Below, one piece after another: positions 11,212-23,631 of a DNA stretch of 64,000 nucleotides. Position 1 is the stretch's first letter. Each line of letters begins with the position of its first letter. The notes under the pieces are model-generated. The model did no database searches and had not been told where the DNA came from. It saw nothing but the letters and a program-made list of their open reading frames with translations. The stretch spans positions 49,410,001 to 49,474,000 of the forward strand of contig NC_068915.1 in NCBI RefSeq assembly GCF_023091745.1, in the 5' to 3' direction. The stretch is from Budorcas taxicolor. Taxonomy: Eukaryota; Chordata; Mammalia; Artiodactyla; Bovidae. The translations under genes were made by a program, and so were the position numbers.

Positions 11212-13096
11212 CAGGTCAGTCACTCAGTTGTGTCTGACTCTTTGTGACCCTATGAATCACAGCACGCCAGGCCTCCCGGAGTTCACTCAGACTCACGTCC
11301 AACGAGTCCATGATGCCATCCAGCCATCTCATCCTCTGTTGTCCCCTTCTCCTCCTGCCCCCAGTCCCTCCCAGCACCAGAGTCTTTGCCAATAAGTCAA
11401 CTCTTTACATGAGGTGACCAAAGTATTGGAGTTTCAGCTTTAGCATCTTTCCTTCCAAAGAAATCCCAGGGCTGATCTCCTTCAGAATGGACTGGTTGGA
11501 TCTCCTTGCAGTCCAAGGGACTCTCAAGAGTCCTCTCCAACACCACAGTTCAAAAGCATCAATTCTTCGGGGCTCAGCCTTCTTCACAGTCCAACTCTCA
11601 CATCCATACATGACCACAGGAAAAACTATAGTCTTGACTAGATGGACCTTAGTCAGCAAAGTAATGTCTCTGCTTTTGAATATGCTATCTATGTGGGTCA
11701 TAACTTTACTTCCAAGGAGTAAGCATCTTTTAATTTCATGGCTGCAATCACCATCTGCAGTGATTTTGGAGCCCAAAAAAAATAAAGTCTGACACTGTTT
11801 CCACTGTTTCCCCATCTATTTCCCGTGAAGTGATGGGACCGGATGTCATGATCTTAGTTTTCTGAATGTTGAGCTTTAGGCCAAATTTTTCACTCTCCTC
11901 TTTCACTTTCATCAAGAGGCATTTTAGTTCCTCTTCACTTTCTGCCATAAGGGTGGTGTCATCTGCATATCTGAGGTTATTGATATTTCTCCCGACAATC
12001 TTGATTCCAGCTTCTGTTTCTTCCAGTCCAGCGTTTCTCATGATGTGCTCTGCATATAAGTTAAATAAGCAGGGTGACAGTATACAGCCTTGACATACTC
12101 CTTTTCCTATTTGGAACCAGTCTGTTGTTCCATGTCCATTTCTAACTGTTGCTTCCTGACCTGCATATAGATTACTCAAGAGGCAGGTCAGGTGGTCTGG
12201 TATTCCCATCTCTTTCAGAATTTTCCACAGTTCATTGTGATCCACACAGTCAAAGGCTTTGGCATAGTCAATAAATCAGAAATAGATATTTTTCTGGAAC
12301 TCTCTTGCTTTTTCCGTGATCCAGCAGATGTTGAAATTTGCTGTTTGGTTCCTCTGCCTTTTTTAAAACCACCTTGAACATCAGGAAGTTCATGGTTTAT
12401 TTATTACTGAAGCCTGGCTTGGAGAATTTTGAGCATTACTTTACAGCGTGTGAGATGAGTGCAATTATGCGGTAATTTGAGCAGTCTTTGGCATTGCCTT
12501 TCTTTGGGATTGGAATGAAAACTGACCTTTTTCAGTCCTGTGGCCACTGCTGAGTTTTCCAAATTTGCTGGTATATTGAGTGCAGCACTTTCACAGCATC
12601 ATCTTTCAGGATTTGAAATAGCTCAACTGGAATTCCATCACCTCCACTAGCTTTGTTCCTAGTGATACTTTCTAAGGCCCACTTGACTTCCCATTCCACG
12701 ATGTCTGGCTCTAGATGAGTGATCACACCATCGTGATTATCTGGGTCATGAAGATCTCTTTTTTACAGTTCTTCTGTGTATTCTTGCCATCTCTTCTTAA
12801 TATCTTCTGCTTCTGTTGGGTCCCTACCATTTCTGTCGTTTATCAAGCCCATCTTTGCATGAAATGTTCCCTTGGTATCTCTAATTTTCTTAAAGAGATC
12901 TCTAGTCTTTCCCATTCTGTTCTTTTCCTCTATTTCTTTGCATTGATCACTGAAGAAGGCTTTCTTATCTCTTCTTGCTATTCTTTGGAACTCAGCATTC
13001 AGATGCTTATATCTTTCCTTTTCTCCTGTGTTTTTCACCTCTCTTCTTTTCACAGCTATGTCCCCAGACAGCCATTTTGCTTTTTTGCATTTCCTT
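11212..13096 (-). mobile_element. BovB LINE, antisense, 5'-truncated, about 1.9 kb
   Basis: Longest BovB copy here. BovB ORF2 encodes an APE-type endonuclease and an RTE-clade reverse transcriptase; this copy has lost the endonuclease half. Minus-strand fragments in order: 12763-13053 (RDKKAFFSDQCKEIEE block), 12532-12726 (NKASGGDGIPVELFQ), 11748-12245 (MDHNELWKILKEMGIPDHLT, then the catalytic LRYADDTTL) and 11405-11815 (C-terminal block). Frames are broken between fragments, so it cannot encode an active enzyme, although the YADD catalytic motif is retained. Plus-strand frames over this region are antisense shadows. Confidence 0.97.
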
Positions 13097-13211
13097 CAAT
13101 GATCACATAGTATTTGGAAAAGCGAAATGAGGTAAATATAAAACTAAAAAATGGATGATATGATACAAATGCAATGACACAGTAAGTCAAGGGAGAAAGT
13201 TATTGAATATT

Positions 13212-13236
13212 AGTGTGTGTGTGTGTGTGTGTGTGT
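13212..13236. repeat. (TG)n microsatellite at a SINE 3' end
   Basis: About 12 TG units directly abut the 3' end of the antisense Bov-tA that follows, consistent with expansion from the CA-rich SINE tail. Confidence 0.95.
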
Positions 13237-13442
13237 ACACTCAGTCACCCATCATCCCTGATTTTTTGCAACCTCATGGACTATAGCCCACCAGGCTCCT
13301 CTGTCCATGGCATTTTCCAGGTATGAATACTAGAGTGGTTTGCCCTTCACTTCTTCAGGGGATCTTCCCAACCCAGGGATCTAACCCATGTCTCCTGTAT
13401 TGGCTGGTAGATTCCTTACTAATTAGCCACCTGGGAAGCCCA
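13237..13442 (-). mobile_element. Bov-tA SINE, antisense
   Basis: From 'acactcagtcacccatcatc' to the head complement 'ccacctgggaagccc'. One of the clearer antisense copies. Confidence 0.93.
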
Positions 13443-13485
13443 TTAGAGTAGCAGAAAGTAATTCAGAAACAAAATAAATAATAGG

Positions 13486-13819
13486 TTTTCCCCGGGTATA
13501 TGCCCAGTAGTGGATTGTTGGGTCAGCTGTAGTTCTATTTCTAGTTTTTAAAAGAATCTCCATACTGTTCTCCATAGTGGTTGTATCAGTTTGTATTCCT
13601 ACTAACAGTGAAAGAGGGTTCCTTTTACTCCACATCCTCTCTAGTGTTTATTATTTGTATTTTTTTTTTTAATAATGGCCGTTTTGACTGGAGTTAGATG
13701 ATACCTCATTGTAGTTTTTATTTGATTTGCTTTCCAGTGCTGAACATCTTTCCACGTGTTTGTCGGTCGTCAACACAATATTGTAAAGCAATTATCTTCT
13801 ATTAAAAAAGAAAAAAAAA
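13486..13819. mobile_element. L1 insertion with inverted 5' segment
   Basis: 13486-13769 is antisense L1 ORF2/3' region ('ccccgggtatatgcccagta', 'tccatactgttctccatagt'). At about 13770 it switches to a short sense L1 3' end ('acaatattgtaaagcaatta') with an A-rich tail to 13819. The 8-base duplication 'ataatagg' flanks the whole (13478-13485, 13822-13829). This is the arrangement expected from twin priming on a plus-oriented insertion. Confidence 0.8.
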
Positions 13820-13829
13820 GCATAATAGG

Positions 13830-14525
13830 AACTTGAATCTAAAGAAGTTAATTTCAGATGATACATCCATTTCTGCATAGTTAATTTAGTTTATTGTCTG
13901 ATTTTTTACTTTGCCCTTGCCATTACAAAATATTCTTCATCAAGGATGCACAAAGTTTCTATAGTATAGAAAAAAATTGAGTTATAATTGATTTAGCAAT
14001 GTGCTAAATATTCCCAGAAGCATTGCAACACCCTCACCCTTTAATAATCTATTTGAAAAATGTTCACACACAAAATAATCAGGTCCTTCTATAAAGCATC
14101 TTCTTCAATGAAAGTGTGTGAAACAAAGGCAATGCATGAATTGTCACTTATTAAGTAGTTTATAGATAAGGCAAAACAAAATCTGGAAACTACAATGATA
14201 GGCACCTAAAATAGCACATCGGTTGTTTCCCTATAGATGAAAATGGTGTAAATTGTAAAACAGAAGAGAGGTATTGAATGTATGAGGGCATCATTGTAGA
14301 AGCAGTTGTTAATGTTCTCAGTTGATAATAATGTATCATTACTAATTTGTGTAAAATTATATTCTCTAGATTATAATATCATTTAATACTACCTAACTGA
14401 AGCCCAGGGCCATTTGCCACAATGTGTCTAAATATGGCAGTGACACAATGTGTTTAATCATCAATTGTACAGTGACAAATGGTTAGTACTTCTTGTCATG
14501 CATTAATATTAATATTGAGGTTAAC
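13830..14525. other. No recognised feature
   Basis: AT-rich, no repeat or coding signal recognised. Confidence 0.5.
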
Positions 14526-14922
14526 AAGCTGAGCAGAAAAGAATTGATGCTTTTGAACTGTGGTGCTGAAGAAAACTCTTGTGAGTCCCCTGGATAAGAG
14601 ATCAAACCAGTCAATCCGAAAGAAAATAAATCAGTCCTGAATATTCTATGGAAGGACTGATTTTAAAGCTGAAGCTCCAATACTTTGGCCACCTCATGTG
14701 AAGAGTTAACTCATCAGAAAAGACCTTTATGCTGGAGAAGATTGAAGGCAGGAGGAGAAGGGGTGATGGAAGATGAGATTTTTGGATGCTATCACTGACT
14801 TGATGGACATGAGTTTGAGCAAGCTCCAGGAGTTGGTGATGGAGAGGGAAGCCTGGTATGCTGCAGTCCTGGGTTGCAAAGAGTCAGACATGACTGAGCA
14901 ACTGAACTGAATTGAACAGAAC
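14526..14922 (+). mobile_element. BovB LINE 3' end, sense, older copy
   Basis: From 'gaattgatgcttttgaactg' through 'ctccaatactttggccacct' to the terminal 'caactgaactgaattgaaca'. Many substitutions and stop codons mark an older copy than that at 18286. Confidence 0.93.
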
Positions 14923-17900
14923 TTAATTTTTCACTTTACTGATGAACTACGTTCACAATAGCTCTTTTATCAGTAAGCAATAATTGCATATAAGGACCAA
15001 TAATCTTCTTCAGGCATAATAAGAAGAAAACATTAGAAGGTCTGAAGTTCCTAACATTCTTTCTAGAATAACCTCTGGAAAACTAGAAAGTGTCCTTAAT
15101 TCCCAAGACATGGTAACTGATATGGATCTTATAAAATCAGCAGGTAGTACACCATTTGTAATGAAGTCAACTCTACACCTACATCTACTTCAAAGATTCT
15201 TAAGTAATAACAGATGGCTGAGCTTGCTGCCTGCCTTGTGGGAAATCCATGCATGAAAGAACAACTTTCTTCATCCTCACAATAATGCCAAGAGTTATGT
15301 CAATTTAGAATGAAAAACTTGAAAGTTATAGAAAATCCAATGAAGAGAACCATTGAACCATTGCCTGGTATATATGCATGCATATATGTATTTTCATATG
15401 TAACTACAGAGAATATTTCCAATATTGGCTCAGCAGTTCAATAGTGTCATTAACAATCTATGTTCTTCTGTCTTTGTGTTCTGTCACTCTTGGCAAGTTG
15501 ACCTTTCTCCTCATGATTAGAAGATAGCTACTGCACTTTGGTGAGTTATAAGGGACAGAAAATTGAAGAGCTTTCCCTTTTTGATATATTGATGTGTGTG
15601 TATGTGTGTGTGTGTATGTAAACAATGAATCTCTTATTCAGAACACCTTCCTGTATATTGTACTGATCAAAACTTGGTCATGGATACAAAGAAAACAAAT
15701 CAACATGATTAGGAGTGATCATTCATGAAATAACTCTGTGTCTTTCGTAGGAGCCATCCCCTTCCTTCAATTAAGGCCTCCTCCTACCCCTTCCCCTTAC
15801 CTAGAACGTTGTATGAAGTAGGCAATTATTTGTAACACAGAAGAAGCAATAAATTGTTTCTCATTGTAGAGTTACACAGTCTAATCTTCCTTTTTAATAA
15901 TTACTCTAGCTACCCTATGGAAATGATCTGTCAAGGGTCTAGATCAAAGAGGACAGCAGTTTAGAAAACTCTAAGTACCTCTGGGAAGAGAAAGAAATGA
16001 CAAGGCTCTGTGGATTATAGTCACAATGGCACAATATATGAAGGAGACTATTTCTGACCATGTTGATATACCATAATCAATCTTAAGATCATCAACCTGG
16101 AGAGAATCTGTTGTGTACTCAAAGACACACTTTAGCATGCCTTGCTCCCAACTTGTGAATACCACAGTTTAACTTCACTGAGATTTTTGTAATCTTCCTA
16201 ACTTCAGTTCCTATGGTGTGAACTATTAAGACCATCTCTGAGCCAACCACTGAAGTGTTTTGAGCAGTGTGCTCTCTCAAAACCACACTTCACTTTGAAG
16301 AATTTGCCCTCCATGTCTCTGTAATCAGTGCATGGGTGTACATTTCATGCCGGGAGCAGACGTTCTATGAATGAAAATCTTTGCAGCATTATTCAGCTAC
16401 TATTTTTTTTCTGTTCTGCTGGCACCATTGAAAAATCCTCTTTGCCAAAACAGTATGAACGGCCTTCAAATCAGAAAATTATCTTTCACTTCTCAGATGA
16501 AAGGCAGATGTTATCACATCAAAGGGCTTCTGCTTAAACTAAACCTTTATCTCTGTAACATTTGCTGTGTTCCAGAGACAACATCTGGAGGGCACTTTAT
16601 AAGAATAGTTTACAATACTTTTACAAAACTTGCAAAACTCCCGAAAGTGCCACGCGCAATGTCAAAATTTGGAAAACCCCTAGATTTTTCTTATTTTCTC
16701 TTCTTTCACCTTGATATCTGCCAAAGGCTACTCTGCCTAATTCTTTATCTGTACTGCATCACACCCAACCCTCAGTTTTAGCTGCTAATCTGGATCTGAT
16801 TATATTGTTAAATTATAAAATCCATGGTCAGCAAGGGTGAGAAGAGTGTTTCTTTCTCATTATTTTGTTTATTTCTATTTTTGTGGATAAGGCCTAGTCT
16901 GGGAACTTTGCATTAACACAGACAAACAAACAAAAACTTCTCTACCTGATAGAATTTACCTCATTTGTCTTATTCATCGTCCCAGATACTTAGGCTCTGC
17001 TGCCAAACTGCAGTCAGGTGACAAGATGCTTGTTGACAGACTTACCTGCTTCATATTATCAATCTATTTGCACGAATCTTTAAAGACTCCTGTGTTTTGA
17101 TTTGTGATTTTCAATTAGCACTCCTCTCTGAAAACATATTTTTAAACAGTGGGCCTTATAATGTCAATATGTTTTATCCTTGCAAGATATTGCTCTTTTT
17201 GAACTAAACTTTTTCCTTGCTTTTCATGTGGATGTGACTTTAAAATGATTGTCCATCTCTAGATTTCCTTTTAAATCTCAAATATTCAGTCCATGTCTTA
17301 AGAAGCCACAGTAAATATATTTTCTTGGCCCCAAATCAGAACTCATTCTGACAGTTGCTGTGAATGATTGTCAGACTGTCCTAGAAAGTCTAACATAAAT
17401 AACTACTACAGTCAATGGGGCCATTCCTTTTTCCACTCAGGATCCAAGTTAGGCAAAACTGCTCCACAGTATAAGCCCTCCTCTTGCCAGGAAAATAATT
17501 CTAGTTAAGAAATTTTAAAAGCAAACAAAAAACCCACAATGTTTCTTTTCCTGGTGAGAAGAGCATTTCAAAAATGTTAGAAATATTTCTCTTAGTATTG
17601 TATGAAATATTATTGTTGGGTGATATTATTATGGAAAAGTTTAAGACCTCAAAATTTACAAGCTACACATCTTAATTCTATTCAAGGTTCTTTATTGTAT
17701 GGGGTGAAAGTAGAAATGAAAGCACTCCATGCTTGCTTCAAAGAAATAAACTCACCCAAATCTTTTTGTGTGATAACAAAATGTAGTCATTTTAGCAAAC
17801 ATTGTATTCCACTGCTCAACAAGAGCATGTGAAAGTAGATTTTTATTGTATGTGAATAACAAATGAACTATACTGCCAAAATTTATTTTGAGAGGGGATG

Positions 17901-18285
17901 TTTTTGTTGTTGTTTTATTTCTTTAAGTTCAAGCCCAGGTTTTGAGACCACCAGGCATACTATATAGCTGCAATTTCATAGTAACTCATGGTAGTTGAAC
18001 ACTATGTTTACATATTAAACAGAGTAAAATCATGGTAGTTATACAGAAAGACAAGGCCAGCAAAATAATAAAACTGAATGCCTTTGTCATCTAGAATGCA
18101 TAACAGACAGGGTAGGAATCAATAACCATCTCAGACAGAGCTGCTCTCCCAGGTTTCTCTTCATTTTTTCTTAGGTTGAGTTTATGAATCATAATCTGAG
18201 AAGCAGTCAGAAATCTCAGAATAAATTATCTAGCCATAAGAGAACTCTTTTGAACAACAAATGCTACTCCTTACACTAAGGTTTG
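14923..18285. other. 3.4 kb of mostly unique DNA with a TG repeat
   Basis: Longest stretch without a recognised young repeat. It holds a TG-rich microsatellite (about 15591-15621), an 18-base perfect palindrome at 15370-15387, a weak MIR-like stretch near 15259-15330 and a 136-codon frame at 16371-16781 (+). That frame starts with a hydrophobic segment but has no recognised domain, weak start context and no gene context, so I do not call it a gene. Confidence 0.5.
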
Positions 18286-19213
18286 TACTGGTTCCAAATA
18301 GGAAAAGGAGTACGTCAAGGCTGTATATTGTTACCCTGCTTGTTTAATTTCTATGCAGAGTACATCATGAGAAACGCTGGATTGGAAGAAACACAAGCTG
18401 GAATCAAGATTGCTGGGAGAAATTCCAATAACCTCAGATATGCAGATGACACCACCCTTAATGGCAGAAAGTGAAGAGGAACTAAAAAGCCTCTTGACGA
18501 AAGTGAAAGAGGAGAGTGAAAAAGTTGGCTTAAAGCTCAACATTCAGAAAATGAAGATCATGGCATCCGGTCCCATCATTTCATGGGAAATAGATAGGGA
18601 AACAGTAGAAACCATGTCAGACTTTATTTTTTTGGGCTCCAAAATCACTGCAGATGGTGACTGCAGCCATGAAATTAACAGATGCTTACTCCTTGGAAGA
18701 AAAGTTATGACCAACCTAGACAGCATATTGAAAAGCAGAGACATTACCTTGCCAACTAAGGTCCATCTAGTCAAGGCTATGGTTTTTCCAGTAGCCATGT
18801 ATGGATGTGAGATTTGGACTGTGAAGAAGGCTGAGCGCCGAAGAATTGATGCTTTTGAACTGTGGTGTTGGAGATCCCTTGGACTGCAAGGAGATCCAAC
18901 CAATCCATTCTAAAGGAAATCAACCCTGGGATTTCTTTGGAAGGAAAGATGCTAAAGCTGAAACTCCAATACTTTGGCCACCTCATGCGAAGAGTTGACT
19001 TATTGGCAAAGACTCTGATGCTGGGAGGGATTGGGGGCAGGAGGAGAAGGGGACGACAGAGGATGAGATGGCTGGATGGCATCACTGACTCTATGAACGT
19101 GAGTCTGAGTGAACTCTGGGAGTTGGTGATGGACAGGGAGGCCTGGTGTGCTGCGATTCATAGGGTCGCAAAGAGTCGGACACGACTGAGTGACTGAACT
19201 GAACTAAACTGAA
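18286..19213 (+). mobile_element. BovB LINE, sense, 5'-truncated, about 0.93 kb
   Basis: Begins inside the reverse transcriptase at 'tggttccaaataggaaaagg'. Frames 18283-18474 and 18410-18913 carry the catalytic LRYADDTTL and the later TADGDCSHEI and MVFPVAMYGCE blocks; the ORF is broken by a frameshift just after YADD. Frame 18862-19197 gives the C-terminal part. Ends with AACTG pentamers. Low divergence suggests a fairly recent insertion. Confidence 0.97.
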
Positions 19214-19293
19214 GGAGAAAAAAGCAAGGAAAATAAGAGAAATGAATGAGGAAGAACGTTTTGCACTCCGAAGTATCTTCAAGAATTTTTATA

Positions 19294-19641
19294 TGGGCTT
19301 CCCTGGTGGCTCAGTGGTAAAGAATCCTCCTGCCACTGCAGGAGTCAGGGGTTAGATTCTTGATATTGGAGGATCCTACATGTCATGGAACAACTAAACT
19401 TCTGTGTCACAACTGTTGAGCCTGTGTTCTAAACCCTCGGAGCCACTCACATGCTGCAGCTACTGAAATCTGCACATTCTAAATCCTGTGAGACACATTC
19501 ACAACAAGAGAAGCCACCACAATGAAAAGCCCACACACTGCAAATATAGAGTAGCCCCCAATCGCTGCAACTAGAGAAAAGCCTGGGTAGCAACTAGGAC
19601 CCAACACAGACAAAAATATAAACAGATAATAAAAAAAAATT
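19294..19641 (+). mobile_element. CHR-type SINE (tRNA-Glu-derived cetartiodactyl SINE)
   Basis: The head 'gggcttccctggtggctcag' resembles that of Bov-tA, but the body is the CHR type: 'gaacaactaaacttctgtg', 'gagaagccaccacaatgaaa', 'cgctgcaactagagaaaagc', 'ggacccaacacagacaaaaa', ending in A-rich sequence. It is the only member of this family I found here. Confidence 0.88.
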
Positions 19642-19664
19642 TAATGCCAGCTCAGAAAATGCCA

Positions 19665-19838
19665 TATTTATTATGGACTTGTACCCCCTAGAATTCATGC
19701 ACTGAAGTCAAACTCCTAGTATCTTAGAGTGTGTCTCAATCTGGAGATTTGGAGATAAGTTATTTGAAGAGGTGATAAAGATTAAATCAGGTCATGGGGT
19801 AAAGCCTTAATCCTACAGGAATGATGTCCTTATGAGAA
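19665..19838 (+). mobile_element. Old MaLR (MLT1-like) LTR fragment
   Basis: Resembles the 5' part of an ERVL-MaLR LTR: 'tattatggacttgtaccccc', 'agaattcatgcactgaagtc', 'tcaggtcatgggg', 'gatgtccttatgagaa'. Highly diverged, no LTR ends or duplication visible, no coding content. Subfamily not resolved. Confidence 0.55.
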
Positions 19839-21802
19839 TGTTTATAGTAACCTATTCAGAATTGCCACAGTTAGAAACAAAGAGGATATCCTTCAGCAAG
19901 TGAATGGTTAAGCAAGAGGCACTACTTTCATATAATGAAGTGCTATTGTGCTACCAAAAGAAATGAGCTAAAAAGCAATGCAAAACAAAACTATACAGAC
20001 AGCAGAGAAATCAATGGTTTCTGGGGATTTGTGAGAGAGTGGCTTGAAAAAGCAAATAAGAGAGGACTTTTAGGTAAGATTTTCTTTATAATGCAGTAAT
20101 GGTGGATATGTGACACTACATATTTGTTAAAATTTCTAGTATTTAATGCACAAAGACTGATAAAGCATATGCAAATTAAAAATAAGAGCTTGTAGAATTC
20201 CAGGATAGAAGGCAGATTGTAACAAACAAAACTAGCTTTGTTATGGATGTGTGAAACCATCCCTCTGTAAAGAATGAAGGAAAAAATGCTGACCTAAGGA
20301 CAATCAGAAAGAAGTGGAGTCTCTAAGGACAAGGGAATTGCACTTAACCATTGCAATTGTTGATAAGGTTATTTCCCATGAGAGTACAGATTAGTAGTTC
20401 TAATACTATATTAGGTTATTATTAGAATTGAACAACTAAGTAAGTGGATCTCAAATGCTTGAGTGGGTGGAAACAGGTTTCTTGTGTTGAAGTTGAAGGT
20501 TAGTGATAAGCAAGGAAGAAGGCTATCATGAATCATGTGATAACAGGTTAGAGTAAGAGACATCAGTATAAGCTCATGTTTGTCTTAACACAGATACATA
20601 TGGTTATGTATAGAAATATTTATAGAACTATATGTAAACAGATTGACTATCAGCTAAATGAGACTAGTATCAGTGACATCCCAATAGCAATAAACTCCCC
20701 CAATACCCAGATTGTGGATCATATCCCATTCACCAATAAAAGAAACTGGAAATCTTTAGAGAAGTGACCAAATTTGGTATAGAGACAGAGACTAAATAAA
20801 GTGAGCCTGGAACTTTTAGCAGCCCTAAAATAAGAAAGTGACTAAAAAAAGTAAATCCCACAATGGTGTGCATATAATAAAGTGACACAGTAGCTAGCTA
20901 AAATAATTCTCACAGGCCATAGCTGGAACAATTTGAGCAACTTGATTAAGAAAAGACTATTTCCCAAAAGTATGTTTGGGACTATTGCCCAAAGTATAAA
21001 ATAAATGTCCATGAATCCATAGCTATATAAGTTAATAAATCCATAGCTATGTAAGCAAATGAATGAATAGATGATAGATAAAGAGAAAAAAGTTAACTCT
21101 CTTGTGCAGAAAAATATTAAATACTGTATGTAGATACACTTCCATAAAGGAAGTGGGCATAAGTCTCCACGCCTTAGGTATGATCTGTACACAAAGACTT
21201 TCAAAGAGTACAGGTTGGAAAGGGGGAAATGACAATTCTCAGTGGAGAATGATAAATACTACTTCCATCAGATGATGAAGGTAAACATCAGGAGAGATTA
21301 GCCCTGTTGATAGTATATACCAGTGATATGTGACGGGAATGCCATTTTACCTTTGTGAACTTCCCCTCCAAAAGATGTAAGTAGAGACTAATCTTGAGAA
21401 AAACTCCAGACAAGCCCTAATTGAGGGATATTTTACAAAAAACATAGCTGATATTATTCCTCAAAACTGTCAAAGTAACCAAAAACAAGGAATGTCTCAG
21501 GAATGGACCCAGCCAAGAGTAAAGGTAGATTAAGTAGCCAAGATGAGTAAACGTAATGTGGTCTCCTAGATGGAATCCTACAATAGAAGTATACATAAGG
21601 AAAATTAAGGAAGATAAAATATGAACTTTGGTTGGTCATAATGTATAAGTACTGACACATTTATTTTGGCAAATATAATATACTAAAGTAGGATGTGAAT
21701 AATAGGGAAACTGGTTGTAGGGTGTATGGTAACTCTGCATGTACCATCTTCACAATTATTCTACAAATCTAAAATCATTCTAAAACAAAATTTTTATTAA
21801 AA
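19839..21802 (+). mobile_element. Old L1 (L1M-type) ORF2 end and 3' UTR, sense
   Basis: Starts with the ORF2-end pattern ('cagaattgccacagttagaa', 'gaggatatccttcagcaagt', 'gtgctattgtgctaccaaaa') and continues through a long L1M-type 3' UTR ('aaccaaaaacaaggaatgtc', 'ggatgtgaataatagggaaa', 'attctacaaatctaaaatca') to the A-rich end near 21802. The weak middle (about 20200-21250) is assigned by continuity only. Confidence 0.7.
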
Positions 21803-21811
21803 CTTATAATA

Positions 21812-22215
21812 TCATACCATTACAATAGCTTTAAAAATACATTAAAATAACTTAGAGGTTATTCTAACAAAAGATGTGAAAGATTTGTATATGAATATCT
21901 ACAAGACATTATTGAGTGAATTTTGAGACCTAAAAAAAAGGAGATAAACTGTATTCATGAGTCAGAGGACTCAATATTATTGGGACATCAGTTATTTACA
22001 AAATGATTCAGAGACACAGCAAACTTCCAGTCAAAATTCCAACTGATTTTCTTTGTAGAAATTTGTGAACTAATTCTAATATTAATCTGGAAAATCCCAA
22101 ATGGCTTAAACAACTTTGAGAAAGAACAATATTTGAGGACTAATGCTACTTCATTTCAAGACTTATTAGGAAACTACAGGAATCAAGATAAGCAAATATA
22201 TCAACAGGAAAAATA
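21812..22215 (+). mobile_element. Old L1 ORF2 fragment, sense
   Basis: Matches the L1 ORF2 region after the reverse-transcriptase core: 'taacaaaagatgtgaaagat', 'gtcaaaattccaactgattt', 'ggaaactacaggaatcaaga'. Frames are destroyed. It upstream-overlaps nothing from the preceding L1 tail and may be a separate insertion. Confidence 0.7.
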
Positions 22216-22230
22216 GGGAATTGAAAAATA

Positions 22231-22270
22231 TGGACAAGCTATGGACATAGCTATGGACATAGCTTGTCCA
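22231..22270. repeat. 40-base near-perfect palindrome
   Basis: The sequence equals its own reverse complement at 36 of 40 positions. The 13-base arms at 22231-22243 and 22258-22270 match perfectly and an inner palindrome 'catagctatg' sits at the centre. A further partial copy of the arm follows at about 22272-22288. Confidence 0.9.
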
Positions 22271-22288
22271 CAGCTATGGACAAGCTAT

Positions 22289-22843
22289 ATTCTACAAAGG
22301 AATACAGGCAAGTTAGAGGAGAAAGGAAAACGTTTCAAATAAATGCTGCATATTCCCTCCTATGTCAAGCAACCTAGGTAAAGCAATCTTAGATTGGTCT
22401 AAACAAAACAAACAGTTGGTTTAAATGAGAGACTAAGCTCCATAGTTAACATAAGCATATAAACATGAACCCTGAATAATCTATCACATTTAACTACAAA
22501 AATGATTCTTAAGAAAATTAAGTAGATCATTGCGATTGAGGATTTTATGCATAAAGAAATATTTCCACTGTTTATAGCCTTCAGAGCAATAGCATGATGT
22601 ATATAGTATTATAGCCATCATGTTAGCCAATTAAGAAACTGAGAAGACAGACCATATTATTTTTCTCATTCTTGACACCAACTTTCTGTTTACCACTGAA
22701 TCACATCAAATATGCCTTCTAGTATCTCTCATGTGGTTTCTACATCCACTGCTGTGGTTTGGCCTTCAATATCTGTTTCTTAGATCATTATATCAATTTA
22801 TTCAACTTCTGCTTCCATTTTTACCTACTATCAAACTGTATTA
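22289..22843. other. No recognised feature
   Basis: AT-rich DNA after the palindrome and before a SINE. Confidence 0.5.
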
Positions 22844-23062
22844 TGGACTTTCCAGGTGGCTCAGTGGTAAAGAATTTGCTTGTCTTTGCAGGAGTCACAG
22901 GAGATGCAGGTTTGATCCTTGTGTCGGGAAAATCCCTGGAGAAGGAAACGGCAAACCATTCCAGTATTCTTGCATGGGAAATCTCATGGACAGAGGAGAC
23001 TGGCAGGCTCAGTCCATGGGGTCTCAGAGTCGAACATGATTTAAGGATTAAACAGCAACAAA
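22844..23062 (+). mobile_element. Bov-tA SINE
   Basis: Head 'tccaggtggctcagtggtaa', body 'gagaaggaaacggcaaacca', end 'ttaaacagcaacaa'. Typical full-length Bov-tA with moderate divergence. Confidence 0.93.
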
Positions 23063-23316
23063 AATTTGCAAGACTTCCAGGGTAATCTTTGTCACTAAAA
23101 TCTGATATCACTTTAATAGTTAACCAAAAACCTAGAAAACTAGTCCTTCTAGAGACCAATAATGATGGGATTCTGGCTGCTGAGAATTAATTAGGACTAA
23201 AATAGGTAAGACCACTCCTTGGAAACTTTTATTATATGCCATATAACTAGGTCAAGGCATGCATCCCCTTGAGATCTTCCAGGCTAAATTTGGGACACCT
23301 TCATCCACAGCATCTT

Positions 23317-23594
23317 CGAAGAAGGCAATGGCACCCCACTCCATTACTCTTGCCTGGAAAATCCCATGGGTGGAGGAGCCTGGTAGGCTGCTGTCCATGG
23401 GGTCACGAAGAGTCAGACACAACTGAGCAACTTCACTTTCACTTTTCACTTTCATGCATTGGAGAAGGAAATGGCAACCTACTCCAGTGTTCTTGCCTGG
23501 AGAATCCCAGGGATGGGGGAGCCTGGTGGGCTGCCGTCTATGGGGTCGCACAGAGTCGGACACGACTGAAGTGACTTAGCAGCAGTAGCAGCAG
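23317..23594 (+). mobile_element. Bov-A2 SINE (dimeric), full length
   Basis: Both monomers and the 'cttcactttcacttttcact' linker are present, ending in AGC repeats. A perfect 15-base duplication 'catccacagcatctt' flanks it (23302-23316, 23595-23609). Very similar to the copy at 8590-8864. Confidence 0.97.
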
Positions 23595-23631
23595 CATCCA
23601 CAGCATCTTACCATCACATCATTGACAAGCC

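Noticed and set aside
11748..12245. 165-codon frame with reverse-transcriptase motif as a host gene
   Set aside because: Part of a 5'-truncated, frame-broken BovB; not a host gene.
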